DNA from: Arsenicicoccus dermatophilus
GTDB lineage: Bacteria > Actinomycetota > Actinomycetes > Actinomycetales > Dermatophilaceae
Assembly: GCF_022568795.1 (NCBI RefSeq)
Contig: NZ_JAKZHU010000001.1
Span: 372,001-436,000, forward strand
Length of the DNA: 64,000 nt
Reading direction: 5' to 3'
A program made the position numbers and the translations under genes. The notes beneath the pieces were generated by a model. It did no database searches and was not told the origin of the DNA. It was given only the letters and a program-made list of their open reading frames with translations. This document shows, piece by piece, positions 34,996-45,092 of this stretch (position 1 is the stretch's first letter; the number at the start of each line of letters is the position of its first letter).

Positions 34996-35313
34996 CTAGC
35001 CGGTGGGGCCACCCGGGGAGGGGCTTTCCTCCACCGAGACGGGGAAGCCCTCGGCCAGCAGCCGCTCGCTCACCCGGACCATCTCCTCGTGGCTCGGCAG
35101 CTCGGCCATGACCCTCGTCATGCCCACCCCGACGTCGACGCGGTCGGCGGGGACCAGTCCGCGGCGCACGAGCTCCTGACCCAGCTCCTCGACCTGGGGG
35201 TCGCTGAGGCGGCGGCGCAGGAGGGCCAGCATGGGCTGGTAGTCGGTGGCCGGCACCCCGTCGGGGTATCCGGCGCGGAGCCAGGTGATGACGCGCTCCA
35301 GGTAGTGATTCAT
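34996..35313 (-). CDS. DUF3349 protein (copy 1)
   Basis: A 105-residue DUF3349 protein: LERVITWLRAGYPDGVPATD, YQPMLALLRRRLSDPQVEEL, then a helical C-terminal half. It is a small helical actinobacterial family of unknown function with structural representatives in mycobacteria. A paralogue lies upstream (35460-35801). The cls gene starts 9 bases after its stop, so it may be cotranscribed with cls. ATG at 35313. Confidence 0.85.
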   Translation of the reverse strand: MNHYLERVITWLRAGYPDGVPATDYQPMLALLRRRLSDPQVEELGQELVRRGLVPADRVDVGVGMTRVMAELPSHEEMVRVSERLLAEGFPVSVEESPSPGGPTG

Positions 35314-35395
35314 GGTGTCGTCCTCGGGTGGGGCCGGTGACCGGCTGGGTGCTCGACCTGCGGGGGCGTGGCGGTGTCGTCCCTGGACGACGGAA

Positions 35396-35428
35396 GGGCG
35401 CTGCGGCACCGTGCGGTGCCGAGCGCCC
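35396..35428 (-). terminator. Hairpin between the two DUF3349 genes
   Basis: Imperfect 14-bp stem (35396-35410 with 35415-35428, one bulge) with a GTGC loop, downstream of DUF3349 copy 2. A likely terminator of the pit operon. Confidence 0.55.
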
Positions 35429-35459
35429 CGTCGCCGTGGACGTTACGTCCAGTATGACG

Positions 35460-35801
35460 TCAAATACTCTCGGTTGAACTGTTGTCTCGTGAATGTGACG
35501 CCGCCTCGGCCGGCGCCAGCGGCCACCCCCCGGCCGCCAGCCGGCTCGCGACCCGCTGGACGTCCTCGGCGGAAGGCCGCTCGTGGACGGCCTGGCGGAT
35601 CCGCTCCTCGATCTGCGCCCGGGAGACCTGGGTGCCTGGCTCGCGGTGCCTGGTCATCTCCTCGGCGACCTCCAGCACCTCCTGCTCGGTGAGGTCGCGG
35701 TGCAGGATGCCGAAGAGGGCGATGTAGTCCTGCTGCGGCACGCCCTGCGGATAGCCCGCCCGCAGCCAGTCGATGATCCGGGTCAGCACGGTGCTCTGCA
35801 T
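35460..35801 (-). CDS. DUF3349 protein (copy 2)
   Basis: A 113-residue paralogue of the gene at 34996: LTRIIDWLRAGYPQGVPQQD, YIALFGILHRDLTEQEVLEV, and a helical C-terminal half ending in a Ser/Asp-rich tail. It begins 20 bases after the stop of the small membrane protein and closes the pit operon. No function can be stated. The ribosome site is weak. An AGTAT...ATACT near-palindrome (35451-35468) overlaps its stop codon and could belong to the promoter of copy 1. Confidence 0.82.
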   Translation of the reverse strand: MQSTVLTRIIDWLRAGYPQGVPQQDYIALFGILHRDLTEQEVLEVAEEMTRHREPGTQVSRAQIEERIRQAVHERPSAEDVQRVASRLAAGGWPLAPAEAASHSRDNSSTESI

Positions 35802-35821
35802 GACGACCGACTCTGTCCTGC

Positions 35822-36127
35822 TCAGTGCTTCTTGTCCACGATGGTGGGGTAGACGTGGCTGAAGTCGACGGCCTTGCCGAAGCCCGAGGCCACGATGATG
35901 GTGATGCCGGTCAGGATGGCGGCGGCCACGACGGCGAAGCACAGGATCCCCACGACCCGGCCGACCGGGTGCGGCGTGGCGGCGCTGTCGATCTCGGCGG
36001 AGCCGCCGACGCCGTACGCCATCGACTTGATGCCCACGGCGAAGAGGGCGGGCAGGCCGGCCCCGAGGACCAGGCCGACGGCCAGGACCTTCCAGGCGGC
36101 GTCGAAGAGGAGCTCGAGGTTCTTCAT
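35822..36127 (-). CDS. Small membrane protein of the pit operon
   Basis: A 101-residue protein with two clear membrane helices: AAWKVLAVGLVLGAGLPALF and VVGILCFAVVAAAILTGITI. It ends KAVDFSHVYPTIVDKKH. Similar small proteins commonly follow Pit transporters in actinobacteria and may be accessory subunits; that role is inferred from position. It starts 14 bases after the pit stop. Confidence 0.8.
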   Translation of the reverse strand: MKNLELLFDAAWKVLAVGLVLGAGLPALFAVGIKSMAYGVGGSAEIDSAATPHPVGRVVGILCFAVVAAAILTGITIIVASGFGKAVDFSHVYPTIVDKKH

Positions 36128-36141
36128 GGGTGACGGTCCTC

Positions 36142-37383
36142 TCAGACGTGGGTGGCGGCGACGGGGTGGGAGCTGGCGGCGATCGCCTCCGCGGCGTCGT
36201 CCCGGTCGTCCCACTCGGCGTTGACGTTGTTGTGGTCCACGGGCTTCTGCCGGGAGCGGTGCCACATGTAACCGGACAGACCGCACAGGATCGCGAAGAT
36301 GACCACGACGCCGACGATCCCACCGATGGTGTGGCCGATGAAGTACATGACCGCACCCACGACGGCCGCGGCCGGGAGGGTGATGCACCAGGCGGCGAGC
36401 ATGCGGCCGGCGACGCCCCAACGGACCTCGGCGCCCTTCTTGCCGATGCCGGTGCCCAGGATGGAACCGGTCGCCACGTGCGTGGTCGACAGCGCGAAGC
36501 CGAGGTGGCTGGACGCGAGGATCGTCGCGGCCGAGGCGGACTCGGCGGCCATGCCCTGCGGGGAGGAGATCTCGACCAGGCCCTTGCCCAGCGTGCGGAT
36601 GATGCGCCAGCCGCCGAGGTAGGTGCCGAGGGCGATCGCGAGGGCGCAGGACAGCTTGACCCAGAAGGGGACCGAGTGGGTGTCGGTGTGCGACCCGTAG
36701 GCGATGAGCGCGAGGGTGATGACGCCCATGGTCTTCTGCGCGTCGTTGGTGCCGTGCGCCAGGGAGACGAGCGAGGCGGAGCCGATCTGCCCCCAGCGGA
36801 AGCCGCCTTCCTTCCATCGCTCGTTGACGCCCTCGGTGATCTTGTAGATCAGCCAGGTGCCGACCGAGGCGATCAGCGCCGCGATGAACGGCGAGACCAG
36901 GGCCGGCATGACGACCTTGCCGACGACGCCGTCGAGCTTGCTGCCGTCACCGTTCCACTTGACGCCGGTCCAGCCCATCGCCGCGATGGTCGAGCCGATC
37001 AGGCCGCCGAAGAGGGCGTGGGAGGAGCTGGAGGGCAGGCCGAGCAGCCAGGTCAGGAGGTTCCAGACGATGCCGCCGATGAGGCCGGCGAGCACGATCA
37101 GCAGGAGCGACTGCCCGTGGTTCGCCATGAGCGAGGTGATCGGGGAGCCGTCCTTGTTCTGGATCTTGATGACGGCGTTGGTGACGGTGAGGGCGACCTC
37201 CACGGAGAGGAAGGCGCCGATGAGGTTGAGGGCGCCGGAGAGGGCGACCGCCGTCTTGGGCTTGAGGGCACCGGTGGCGATGGACGTGGCCATCGCGTTG
37301 CCGGTGTCGTGGAAGCCGTTGGTGAAGTCGAAGGCCAGGGCCGTGATGACGACCAGCACGAGAAGGATGAGCGAAACGTCCAC
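36142..37383 (-). CDS. pit: Low-affinity inorganic phosphate transporter (PiT family)
   Basis: A 413-residue phosphate transporter with the duplicated PiT signatures FDFTNGFHDTGNAMATSIAT (N-terminal half) and SLAHGTNDAQKTMGVITLAL plus SLGSSHLGF-type sequence ASSHLGFALSTTHVATGSIL (C-terminal half). About ten to twelve membrane helices. It imports metal-phosphate with protons. The GTG at 37383 is used because it directly precedes the first helix; no ribosome site is evident, so the message may be leaderless. First gene of a three-gene operon. Confidence 0.93.
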   Translation of the reverse strand: MDVSLILLVLVVITALAFDFTNGFHDTGNAMATSIATGALKPKTAVALSGALNLIGAFLSVEVALTVTNAVIKIQNKDGSPITSLMANHGQSLLLIVLAGLIGGIVWNLLTWLLGLPSSSSHALFGGLIGSTIAAMGWTGVKWNGDGSKLDGVVGKVVMPALVSPFIAALIASVGTWLIYKITEGVNERWKEGGFRWGQIGSASLVSLAHGTNDAQKTMGVITLALIAYGSHTDTHSVPFWVKLSCALAIALGTYLGGWRIIRTLGKGLVEISSPQGMAAESASAATILASSHLGFALSTTHVATGSILGTGIGKKGAEVRWGVAGRMLAAWCITLPAAAVVGAVMYFIGHTIGGIVGVVVIFAILCGLSGYMWHRSRQKPVDHNNVNAEWDDRDDAAEAIAASSHPVAATHV

Positions 37384-37695
37384 GGCAACATTGTTGGGTG
37401 CTGGGCGGAATGCTCTCGACCTCGCGACCGAGTGCTCCCCCTGGTCACGCCAAGTGTTCACCTGCTCGTTGCATGGCGTTGTGTGTCTTTCACTTTCTGC
37501 AGCGTATAAGGAACGGAAAGTGATCACCGCAGGTGGATACTGGGGAGGTAGGACCACCCCCGGTGAGGTCGGTCGTGCTGGCCTTGAGCGGAATACGCTC
37601 AACTCTGCGTCCGTTGACCAGGGCGAGCCGAGCTTCGGCATACCGCACCAGTGGCCGCAGGCCGCTGCCGACCCGATCCGACCAGGAGTCGCCCC
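37384..37695. other. Divergent pit/clpB intergenic region (312 bp)
   Basis: Contains the HAIR site of clpB (37583-37603), described separately, and the pit promoter region. A GTTCACC motif (37456-37462) recalls a half PHO box but no second repeat is convincing. No gene is supported here. Confidence 0.5.
37583..37603 (+). promoter_or_regulatory. HspR operator (HAIR) upstream of clpB
   Basis: CTTGAGC-N7-GCTCAAC at 37583-37603, about 93 bases before clpB. The arms match the HAIR at dnaK except for a T/A to C/G change at the inner position of each arm, which keeps the dyad. Confidence 0.85.
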
Positions 37696-40260
<2,565 letters not shown>

Positions 40261-40274
40261 CCTGGGCGTGACCG

Positions 40275-40315
40275 ACGGGGTCGGCTCGCCTCGTGACGAG
40301 GTGGGCCGACCCCGT
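40275..40315 (+). terminator. Hairpin terminator of clpB
   Basis: A 17-bp stem (40275-40291 with 40299-40315) with one wobble and one mismatch, 14 bases after the clpB stop. Confidence 0.65.
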
Positions 40316-40353
40316 TCCGGTGCCCCGGGGGCGGGCGGCCGTGCATCCGCCAA

Positions 40354-40421
40354 GGGCCAGGCTGGCCCCGAGGAACGTTCAAAGAGGGCCCATGACGTAC
40401 ATTTCGCGGCCAGCCTGGCCC
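40354..40421. repeat. 14-bp inverted repeat with 40-nt spacer
   Basis: GGGCCAGGCTGGCC (40354-40367) and its exact reverse complement (40408-40421). It lies between the clpB terminator and the ABC operon promoter. Role unknown. Confidence 0.5.
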
Positions 40422-40504
40422 CAGAGGGTGGGGTGCGGGTGGGTCGGGTCGGGCAGGGGCGCCGGCGGTGCGGACGTATGCCGGTCAGCGGGTGGACAGC
40501 CAGG

Positions 40505-40545
40505 TGGACAGTCCTCGGGGGCTCTGTCATTATCAAAGATAATGA
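40505..40545 (+). promoter_or_regulatory. Promoter and metal-box-like operator of the ABC/MFS operon
   Basis: TGGACA (40505-40510), 17 bases, CATTAT (40528-40533) form a good promoter. The dyad TCATTATC-AAA-GATAATGA (40527-40545) covers the -10 and start site, and continues into GATAATGAGAACGGTTACC, reminiscent of Fur/Zur boxes. The predicted transcript start falls at or within two bases of the ATG. Confidence 0.6.
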
Positions 40546-41390
40546 GAACGGTTACCTTTAGCGATGATGTGCCACCCGTCGTGGACGTGCGGTCGCTGTG
40601 CGTCGACTTCGGGAGCGTCCGAGCGCTCCACGACGTCAGCCTGCGGGTCGACCCTGGCCACCGGCTCGGCATCATCGGCGGGTCCGGCTCGGGCAAGACG
40701 CTGACCGCGTCGGCGATGCTGGGCCTGCTCCCGGCGTCCGCGTCGTGGAGCGGCGAGGTGCTGCTCCAGGGGCGACCCACCAGCGGGCTGCACCAGGCGG
40801 GGTGGCGGCGGCTGCGCGGCGCGACCGTGGCGCTGGTCGCCCAGGACCCGCGATCCGCGCTCAACCCGCTGGTCCGGGTCGGCGACCAGGTGGCCGAGCC
40901 GCTGCGCGCCACCGGCGTCGGCCGCCGCGACGCGACGCGACGCGCCCTCGACCTGCTCGAGGCCGTCCGCCTGCCCGATCCGGCCCGGGTGGCCCGGCGC
41001 CGGCCGGGGGACCTGTCCGGCGGGCAGCGGCAGCGGGTGGCCATCGCCCTCGCCCTCGCCGCGGACCCGACCCTGCTCGTCGCCGACGAGCCCACCTCCG
41101 CCCTCGACGTGTCCGTCCAGGCGGACGTGCTGCCCCTGCTCACCGAGCTCGCCGGCGACCGCGCCCTCGTGCTGATCACCCACGACCTGGCGGTCGCCGC
41201 CCAGGTCTGCACCGACCTGGTGGTCCTCGGCTCCGGCCGCGTGCTCGCCGCCGGGCCGGTCGACGAGGTCCTCGCCCGCACCGACCAGCCCGAGGTGGTC
41301 GAGCTGCTGGCTGCCACCCACGCCTCCGCCCTGCCGCAGCGGTGCGCCCGGTGCGAGGTGGGGCCCGCGCTGGTCGAGGTGCCCGCATGA
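40542..41390 (+). CDS. ABC transporter ATPase, peptide/nickel (NikD/DppD) type
   Basis: A 282-residue ATPase. Walker A GGSGSGKT (about 48-55), Q loop VALVAQDPRSALNP, signature LSGGQRQRVAIALALAADP, Walker B LLVADEPTSALD and switch LITHDLAVA are intact. It powers import with the next ATPase, the solute-binding protein and the fused permease. The ATG at 40542 sits at the predicted transcription start, so translation is probably leaderless; a GTG at 40569 is an alternative. The stop overlaps the next start (ATGA). Confidence 0.9.
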   Translation: MRTVTFSDDVPPVVDVRSLCVDFGSVRALHDVSLRVDPGHRLGIIGGSGSGKTLTASAMLGLLPASASWSGEVLLQGRPTSGLHQAGWRRLRGATVALVAQDPRSALNPLVRVGDQVAEPLRATGVGRRDATRRALDLLEAVRLPDPARVARRRPGDLSGGQRQRVAIALALAADPTLLVADEPTSALDVSVQADVLPLLTELAGDRALVLITHDLAVAAQVCTDLVVLGSGRVLAAGPVDEVLARTDQPEVVELLAATHASALPQRCARCEVGPALVEVPA

Positions 41391-42262
41391 CGGTGGCCGA
41401 GCCCCTTCTCGTCGCCGATCGCCTCACCCGCCGCTATCCCGCTCCCTCCCTGGCCGAACGCCTGCGCGGCCGGGGCGAGGTGGCCGCACTGACCGACGTC
41501 AGCCTGCAGGTGCACCGGGGCGAGCGGCTCGGTGTCGTGGGGGAGTCCGGCTCGGGCAAGACCACGCTGCTGCGGATCCTGCTCGGCCTGGAGCGACCCG
41601 ACACCGGGACCGTGACCTTCGACGGGCGGGCGGTGACGGCCGGGACCCGGATGCCGTGGTTCCGCTCCCGGGTCCAGCTCGTGCCCCAGGACCCCTCCAC
41701 CTCGCTCAACCCCCACCTGCGCGTGGGCGACGTGGTCGCCGAGCCACTGCGCTGCCTGGACCTGCATCCGAGCCGCGAGCCGGCCTACGGCCCAGCACCA
41801 GGACGCAGGCCGGGCCGCGCCGGCTCCGAGGTCCGCGAGGCCCGGGCGGCCCGGGTGGCGCAGTGCCTCGAGCTCGCCGGCCTGCCCGCGGCCATGGCGT
41901 CCCGCCGCCCGGGAGAGCTCTCCGGCGGGGAGCGGCAGCGGGTGGCCATCGCGCGGGCCCTCGCCCCCCGGCCCGAGGTCGTCCTCGCCGACGAGGCGGT
42001 GTCCGCCCTCGACGCCACCGTGCGCTGGCGGGTGCTGCAGATGCTGCGGGAGACCTGCGAGCTCGCGGGCGTGGCGCTGGTGCTCGTCTCCCACGACCTC
42101 GGGGCGGTCTTCCACACCTGCGAGTCGGTCGCGGTGCTCGACCGGGGCCGACTCGTGGAGGCGGGACCCGTCGAGGAGGTCTTCACCGCCCCTGCGCACC
42201 TCACCACCCGGCGGCTGGTGAGCGCCGTCCCTCGCCAGCCCCGGATCCTGGAGCCGCGATGA
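41387..42262 (+). CDS. ABC transporter ATPase, peptide/nickel (NikE/DppF) type
   Basis: A 291-residue ATPase: Walker A GESGSGKT, QLVPQDPSTSLNPHLRVGDV, signature LSGGERQRVAIARALAPRP, Walker B VVLADEAVSALD and LVSHDLGAVF. An insert rich in Pro/Arg (about residues 128-150) separates the Q loop from the signature. The oligopeptide-type C-terminal extension is short. It overlaps both neighbours by four bases (ATGA), so the whole operon is translated as one coupled unit. Confidence 0.9.
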   Translation: MTVAEPLLVADRLTRRYPAPSLAERLRGRGEVAALTDVSLQVHRGERLGVVGESGSGKTTLLRILLGLERPDTGTVTFDGRAVTAGTRMPWFRSRVQLVPQDPSTSLNPHLRVGDVVAEPLRCLDLHPSREPAYGPAPGRRPGRAGSEVREARAARVAQCLELAGLPAAMASRRPGELSGGERQRVAIARALAPRPEVVLADEAVSALDATVRWRVLQMLRETCELAGVALVLVSHDLGAVFHTCESVAVLDRGRLVEAGPVEEVFTAPAHLTTRRLVSAVPRQPRILEPR

Positions 42263-43581
42263 CCGCCCTCCTCGCGCCGGAGCAGTCCGTGCGGCGGCCC
42301 CTGTGGCCGCAGCTGCCCGGGCCGCTGCGCCTGCTGCTGCTGACCCAGGTCGCCTTCAACGTCGGCTTCTACCTCGTCGTCCCCTTCCTGGCCGCGCACC
42401 TGGAGCACGACCTGCACCTGGCCGGGTGGCTGATCGGTGTGGTCCTCGGGCTGCGGACCTTCTCCCAGCAGGGGCTGTTCGTCCTGGGCGGCGCCATCGC
42501 CGACCAGGTCGGCATCAAGCGGTCCATCGTCGTGGGCTGCGCGATCCGGGTCGTGGGCTTCGTCCTCCTCGGCCTGGCGAGCTCCCTGCCGGGGGTGATC
42601 GGCGGCGTCCTGCTCGTGGGCCTGGCGGCTGCGCTGTTCTCCCCGGCCACCGAGTCCGCGATCGCCGCCTGGGCCGGTGACCTGGAGCGCGCCGGTGGCC
42701 CGCCCCGCACCGAGGTCCTCGCCCTGGAGACGGTCTGCGGCCAGGCCGGGTCGGTCATCGGCCCGGTGCTCGGCGGGGTGCTGCTCGGCGTGCCCTTCCG
42801 GACCACCTGCCTGGTCGCGGCGGCGATCTTCGTCGGGATCCTCCTGGCCCACGTGCGTCACCTGCCGACCGGCTGCCGGGCCGGGGAGCCGACCAGGGTC
42901 GGGGAGACGCTGGCGACGCTCGTGCGGCACCGCGGCTTCCTGGCCTTCGCGGTGCTCAGCTCCACCGCCCTGGTGTCCTACGCGATGCTCTACCTCGCGC
43001 TGCCCGTCGAGCTGCAGCGGATCGGGGCCCCCTCGTCGGCCATCACCTGGTTCTTCGTGCTCGCCGCCGTCCTGACCATCGCCCTGCAGGTCCCGGTGAC
43101 CCGCGCGACCGGCACCTGGTCGATCGAACGCCGCCTGGTGACCGGGCACGCCCTGCACGCCCTGTGCTTCGTGCCCGTCGCCCTGGCCGCACCCTGGGTG
43201 CCGTCCGGCGGTATGTCGGCCTACGCCGCCCCGGTCCTCATGGTCGTGCTCCTGCACCTGGGCTCGATGCTGACCGGCCCGGTCGTGCGCGACGTCGTCG
43301 CCCGCACCGCCCACGAGCGCCGCCTCGGGGCCTATCTCGGGGCGCTCGCCTCCCTCGGTGGCCTCGCCGTCCTGGTCGTGAGCAGCGCCGTCGGGGGACT
43401 GCTCGACCTCGCCCGCTCGCCCGCCCCCGGCGCGTGGATCCCGTGGGCGGTGCTGGCCGCGCTCCCTGCGGCGTCGGCCGCCGGCATGCCCGCCGTGCTG
43501 CGCCGGCTGCCCGCCGCCACCGCGACGGACTGCCTCTCGTGCCCATCCCCGTCCACCCCACCCCTCCAGGAGACGCCATGA
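42259..43581 (+). CDS. MFS exporter within the ABC operon (CntE-like arrangement)
   Basis: A 440-residue major facilitator with twelve predicted helices. The opening QVAFNVGFYLVVPFLAAHLE and the loop GGAIADQVGIKRSIVVGCAI are typical of drug/metallophore MFS exporters. An exporter inside an importer operon recalls staphylopine systems, where CntE secretes the metallophore that CntABCDF re-imports. That role is inference from arrangement. ATGA overlaps at both ends. The last 20 residues are Pro/Ser-rich and overlap the start region of the binding protein. Confidence 0.85.
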   Translation: MTALLAPEQSVRRPLWPQLPGPLRLLLLTQVAFNVGFYLVVPFLAAHLEHDLHLAGWLIGVVLGLRTFSQQGLFVLGGAIADQVGIKRSIVVGCAIRVVGFVLLGLASSLPGVIGGVLLVGLAAALFSPATESAIAAWAGDLERAGGPPRTEVLALETVCGQAGSVIGPVLGGVLLGVPFRTTCLVAAAIFVGILLAHVRHLPTGCRAGEPTRVGETLATLVRHRGFLAFAVLSSTALVSYAMLYLALPVELQRIGAPSSAITWFFVLAAVLTIALQVPVTRATGTWSIERRLVTGHALHALCFVPVALAAPWVPSGGMSAYAAPVLMVVLLHLGSMLTGPVVRDVVARTAHERRLGAYLGALASLGGLAVLVVSSAVGGLLDLARSPAPGAWIPWAVLAALPAASAAGMPAVLRRLPAATATDCLSCPSPSTPPLQETP

Positions 43582-45089
43582 CCCATCGCCGGCGCCGCGC
43601 CCGCACCACCCTCCCCATCGCCCTCGCCGTGCTGCTCGCCGGCGGCTGCATGCCGGGGGGCAGCTCCGCCCAGGACTCCTCCTCCGGATCTGCGCCCCGG
43701 CTGCGGGTCGCGCTCAACTTCCCACCGGTCGCGGGGCTCTCGCCCTACAGCGACGACGCGGTGCTGCTCACCCGCGCGGGGATCACCGAGTCCCTCGTCC
43801 GCTTCGACAAGGACGGGACCCCGCAGCCGGCGCTGGCCCAGAGCTTCTCGATGGTGGGCGACCGGACCGCACGGTTCGTGCTGCGCAAGGGCGTGACCTT
43901 CCACGACGGCACCCCGATGGACGCCCAGGCCGTCGCGGGCGCCCTCACCCGGGCGATCTCGGCGAAGCCGGCGCCGGAGACCGTGAGCGGCCGCCCCCTC
44001 ACGGTCAAGGCCGTCGGCGCCGACACGGTCGAGGTCACCTCCGCCCGTCCGGACCCGGTCCTGGTCCAGCGGCTGGGCAACCCGGACCTGGCCATCCTGG
44101 CGCCCAAGGCCTATGCCAAGGACCCCAACCGCCCTGACCCGACCGGAGCCGGCACCGGCCCCTTCCGGCTCGTCGGCGTGACCGGAGCGTCCGAGGCCAA
44201 GGCCGACGCCAACCCCACCTACTGGGGCGGCCGCCCGCGGCTGGCCGGCCTGGACATCAGGTTCATCGGCAAGGCCGACGCCCGGACCGCCGCCCTGCGC
44301 GACGGCCAGGTCGACGTGATCCAGAACGTCCCCATCGCCCAGATCGCCAACGTGGGAGCGGACAAGGTGGTCTCGCGACCGGTGCCCCGCACGACCGGCA
44401 TCCACCTCAACGCCGCCAAGGGCGCCTTCGCCGACCCGGCGCTGCGGGTGGCGGCCCGGGCGGCCATCGACCCCGCCGCCGTCGCGACGGGCGTCTTCGA
44501 GGGCCAGGCCGACCCGGCCCGGGGCTTCTTCCGCGGCGACACGGCGTGGGCGCAGAGCCGCCCGGCGCCGACCTTCCCGGCCGCGGGCGCCGTGAACGGG
44601 CAGCGGATCACGCTGGCGACCTACACCGACCGGCCCGAGCTGCCCGAGGCCGCGACGGTGGTGGCCGACCAGCTGCGCAAGGCCGGGTTCGTCGTGGACG
44701 CCCCCGTGGTCAAGAGCTACACCCTGCTCGAGCGGGACATCGCGGCGGGCACCTACGACGCGGTGATCGGGTCCCGGATGTACCTCAGCCAGGCGGCCGA
44801 CCCGCTGTCCGGGCTGCAGAGCGACTTCACCTGTGCCGGGACCTTCAACCAGTCCCACCTGTGCGACCGCGACCTGGACGCCCTCGTCGCCCAAGGGTCG
44901 TCGCTGCCCGACGTCGCCGCCCGACGCACGGCCGCCCTCGCCGCGGAGGCACGCATGCTCGGGACCGCGGCCTACGTCCCGCTGGTGCACGAGCGGGTGC
45001 GCATCGGGCGGGTCGCCGGCGTGACCGGCCTGAGCGATGACCCGCTCGAGTGGCGGATGGTCACCGAGCAGACCGCCCTGGCGCGCTGA
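43578..45089 (+). CDS. Solute-binding lipoprotein, SBP_bac_5 family
   Basis: A 503-residue extracellular lipoprotein of the oligopeptide/nickel-binding family. The lipobox is LLAGGC (C near residue 24). Family motifs are SLVRFDKDGTPQPALAQSF, FVLRKGVTFHDGTPMDAQAV and GTGPFRLVGV, with the late domain LPEAATVVADQLRKAGF. It delivers substrate to the fused permease that follows 3 bases later. Ligand may be a metal-chelate or peptide; the sequence alone does not say. Start overlaps the MFS stop (ATGA). Confidence 0.9.
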   Translation: MTHRRRRARTTLPIALAVLLAGGCMPGGSSAQDSSSGSAPRLRVALNFPPVAGLSPYSDDAVLLTRAGITESLVRFDKDGTPQPALAQSFSMVGDRTARFVLRKGVTFHDGTPMDAQAVAGALTRAISAKPAPETVSGRPLTVKAVGADTVEVTSARPDPVLVQRLGNPDLAILAPKAYAKDPNRPDPTGAGTGPFRLVGVTGASEAKADANPTYWGGRPRLAGLDIRFIGKADARTAALRDGQVDVIQNVPIAQIANVGADKVVSRPVPRTTGIHLNAAKGAFADPALRVAARAAIDPAAVATGVFEGQADPARGFFRGDTAWAQSRPAPTFPAAGAVNGQRITLATYTDRPELPEAATVVADQLRKAGFVVDAPVVKSYTLLERDIAAGTYDAVIGSRMYLSQAADPLSGLQSDFTCAGTFNQSHLCDRDLDALVAQGSSLPDVAARRTAALAAEARMLGTAAYVPLVHERVRIGRVAGVTGLSDDPLEWRMVTEQTALAR

Positions 45090-45092
45090 GCC

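Noticed and set aside
37456-37478. GTTCACC near the pit start considered as a PHO box
   Set aside because: Only one half resembles the consensus; no second direct repeat is convincing.
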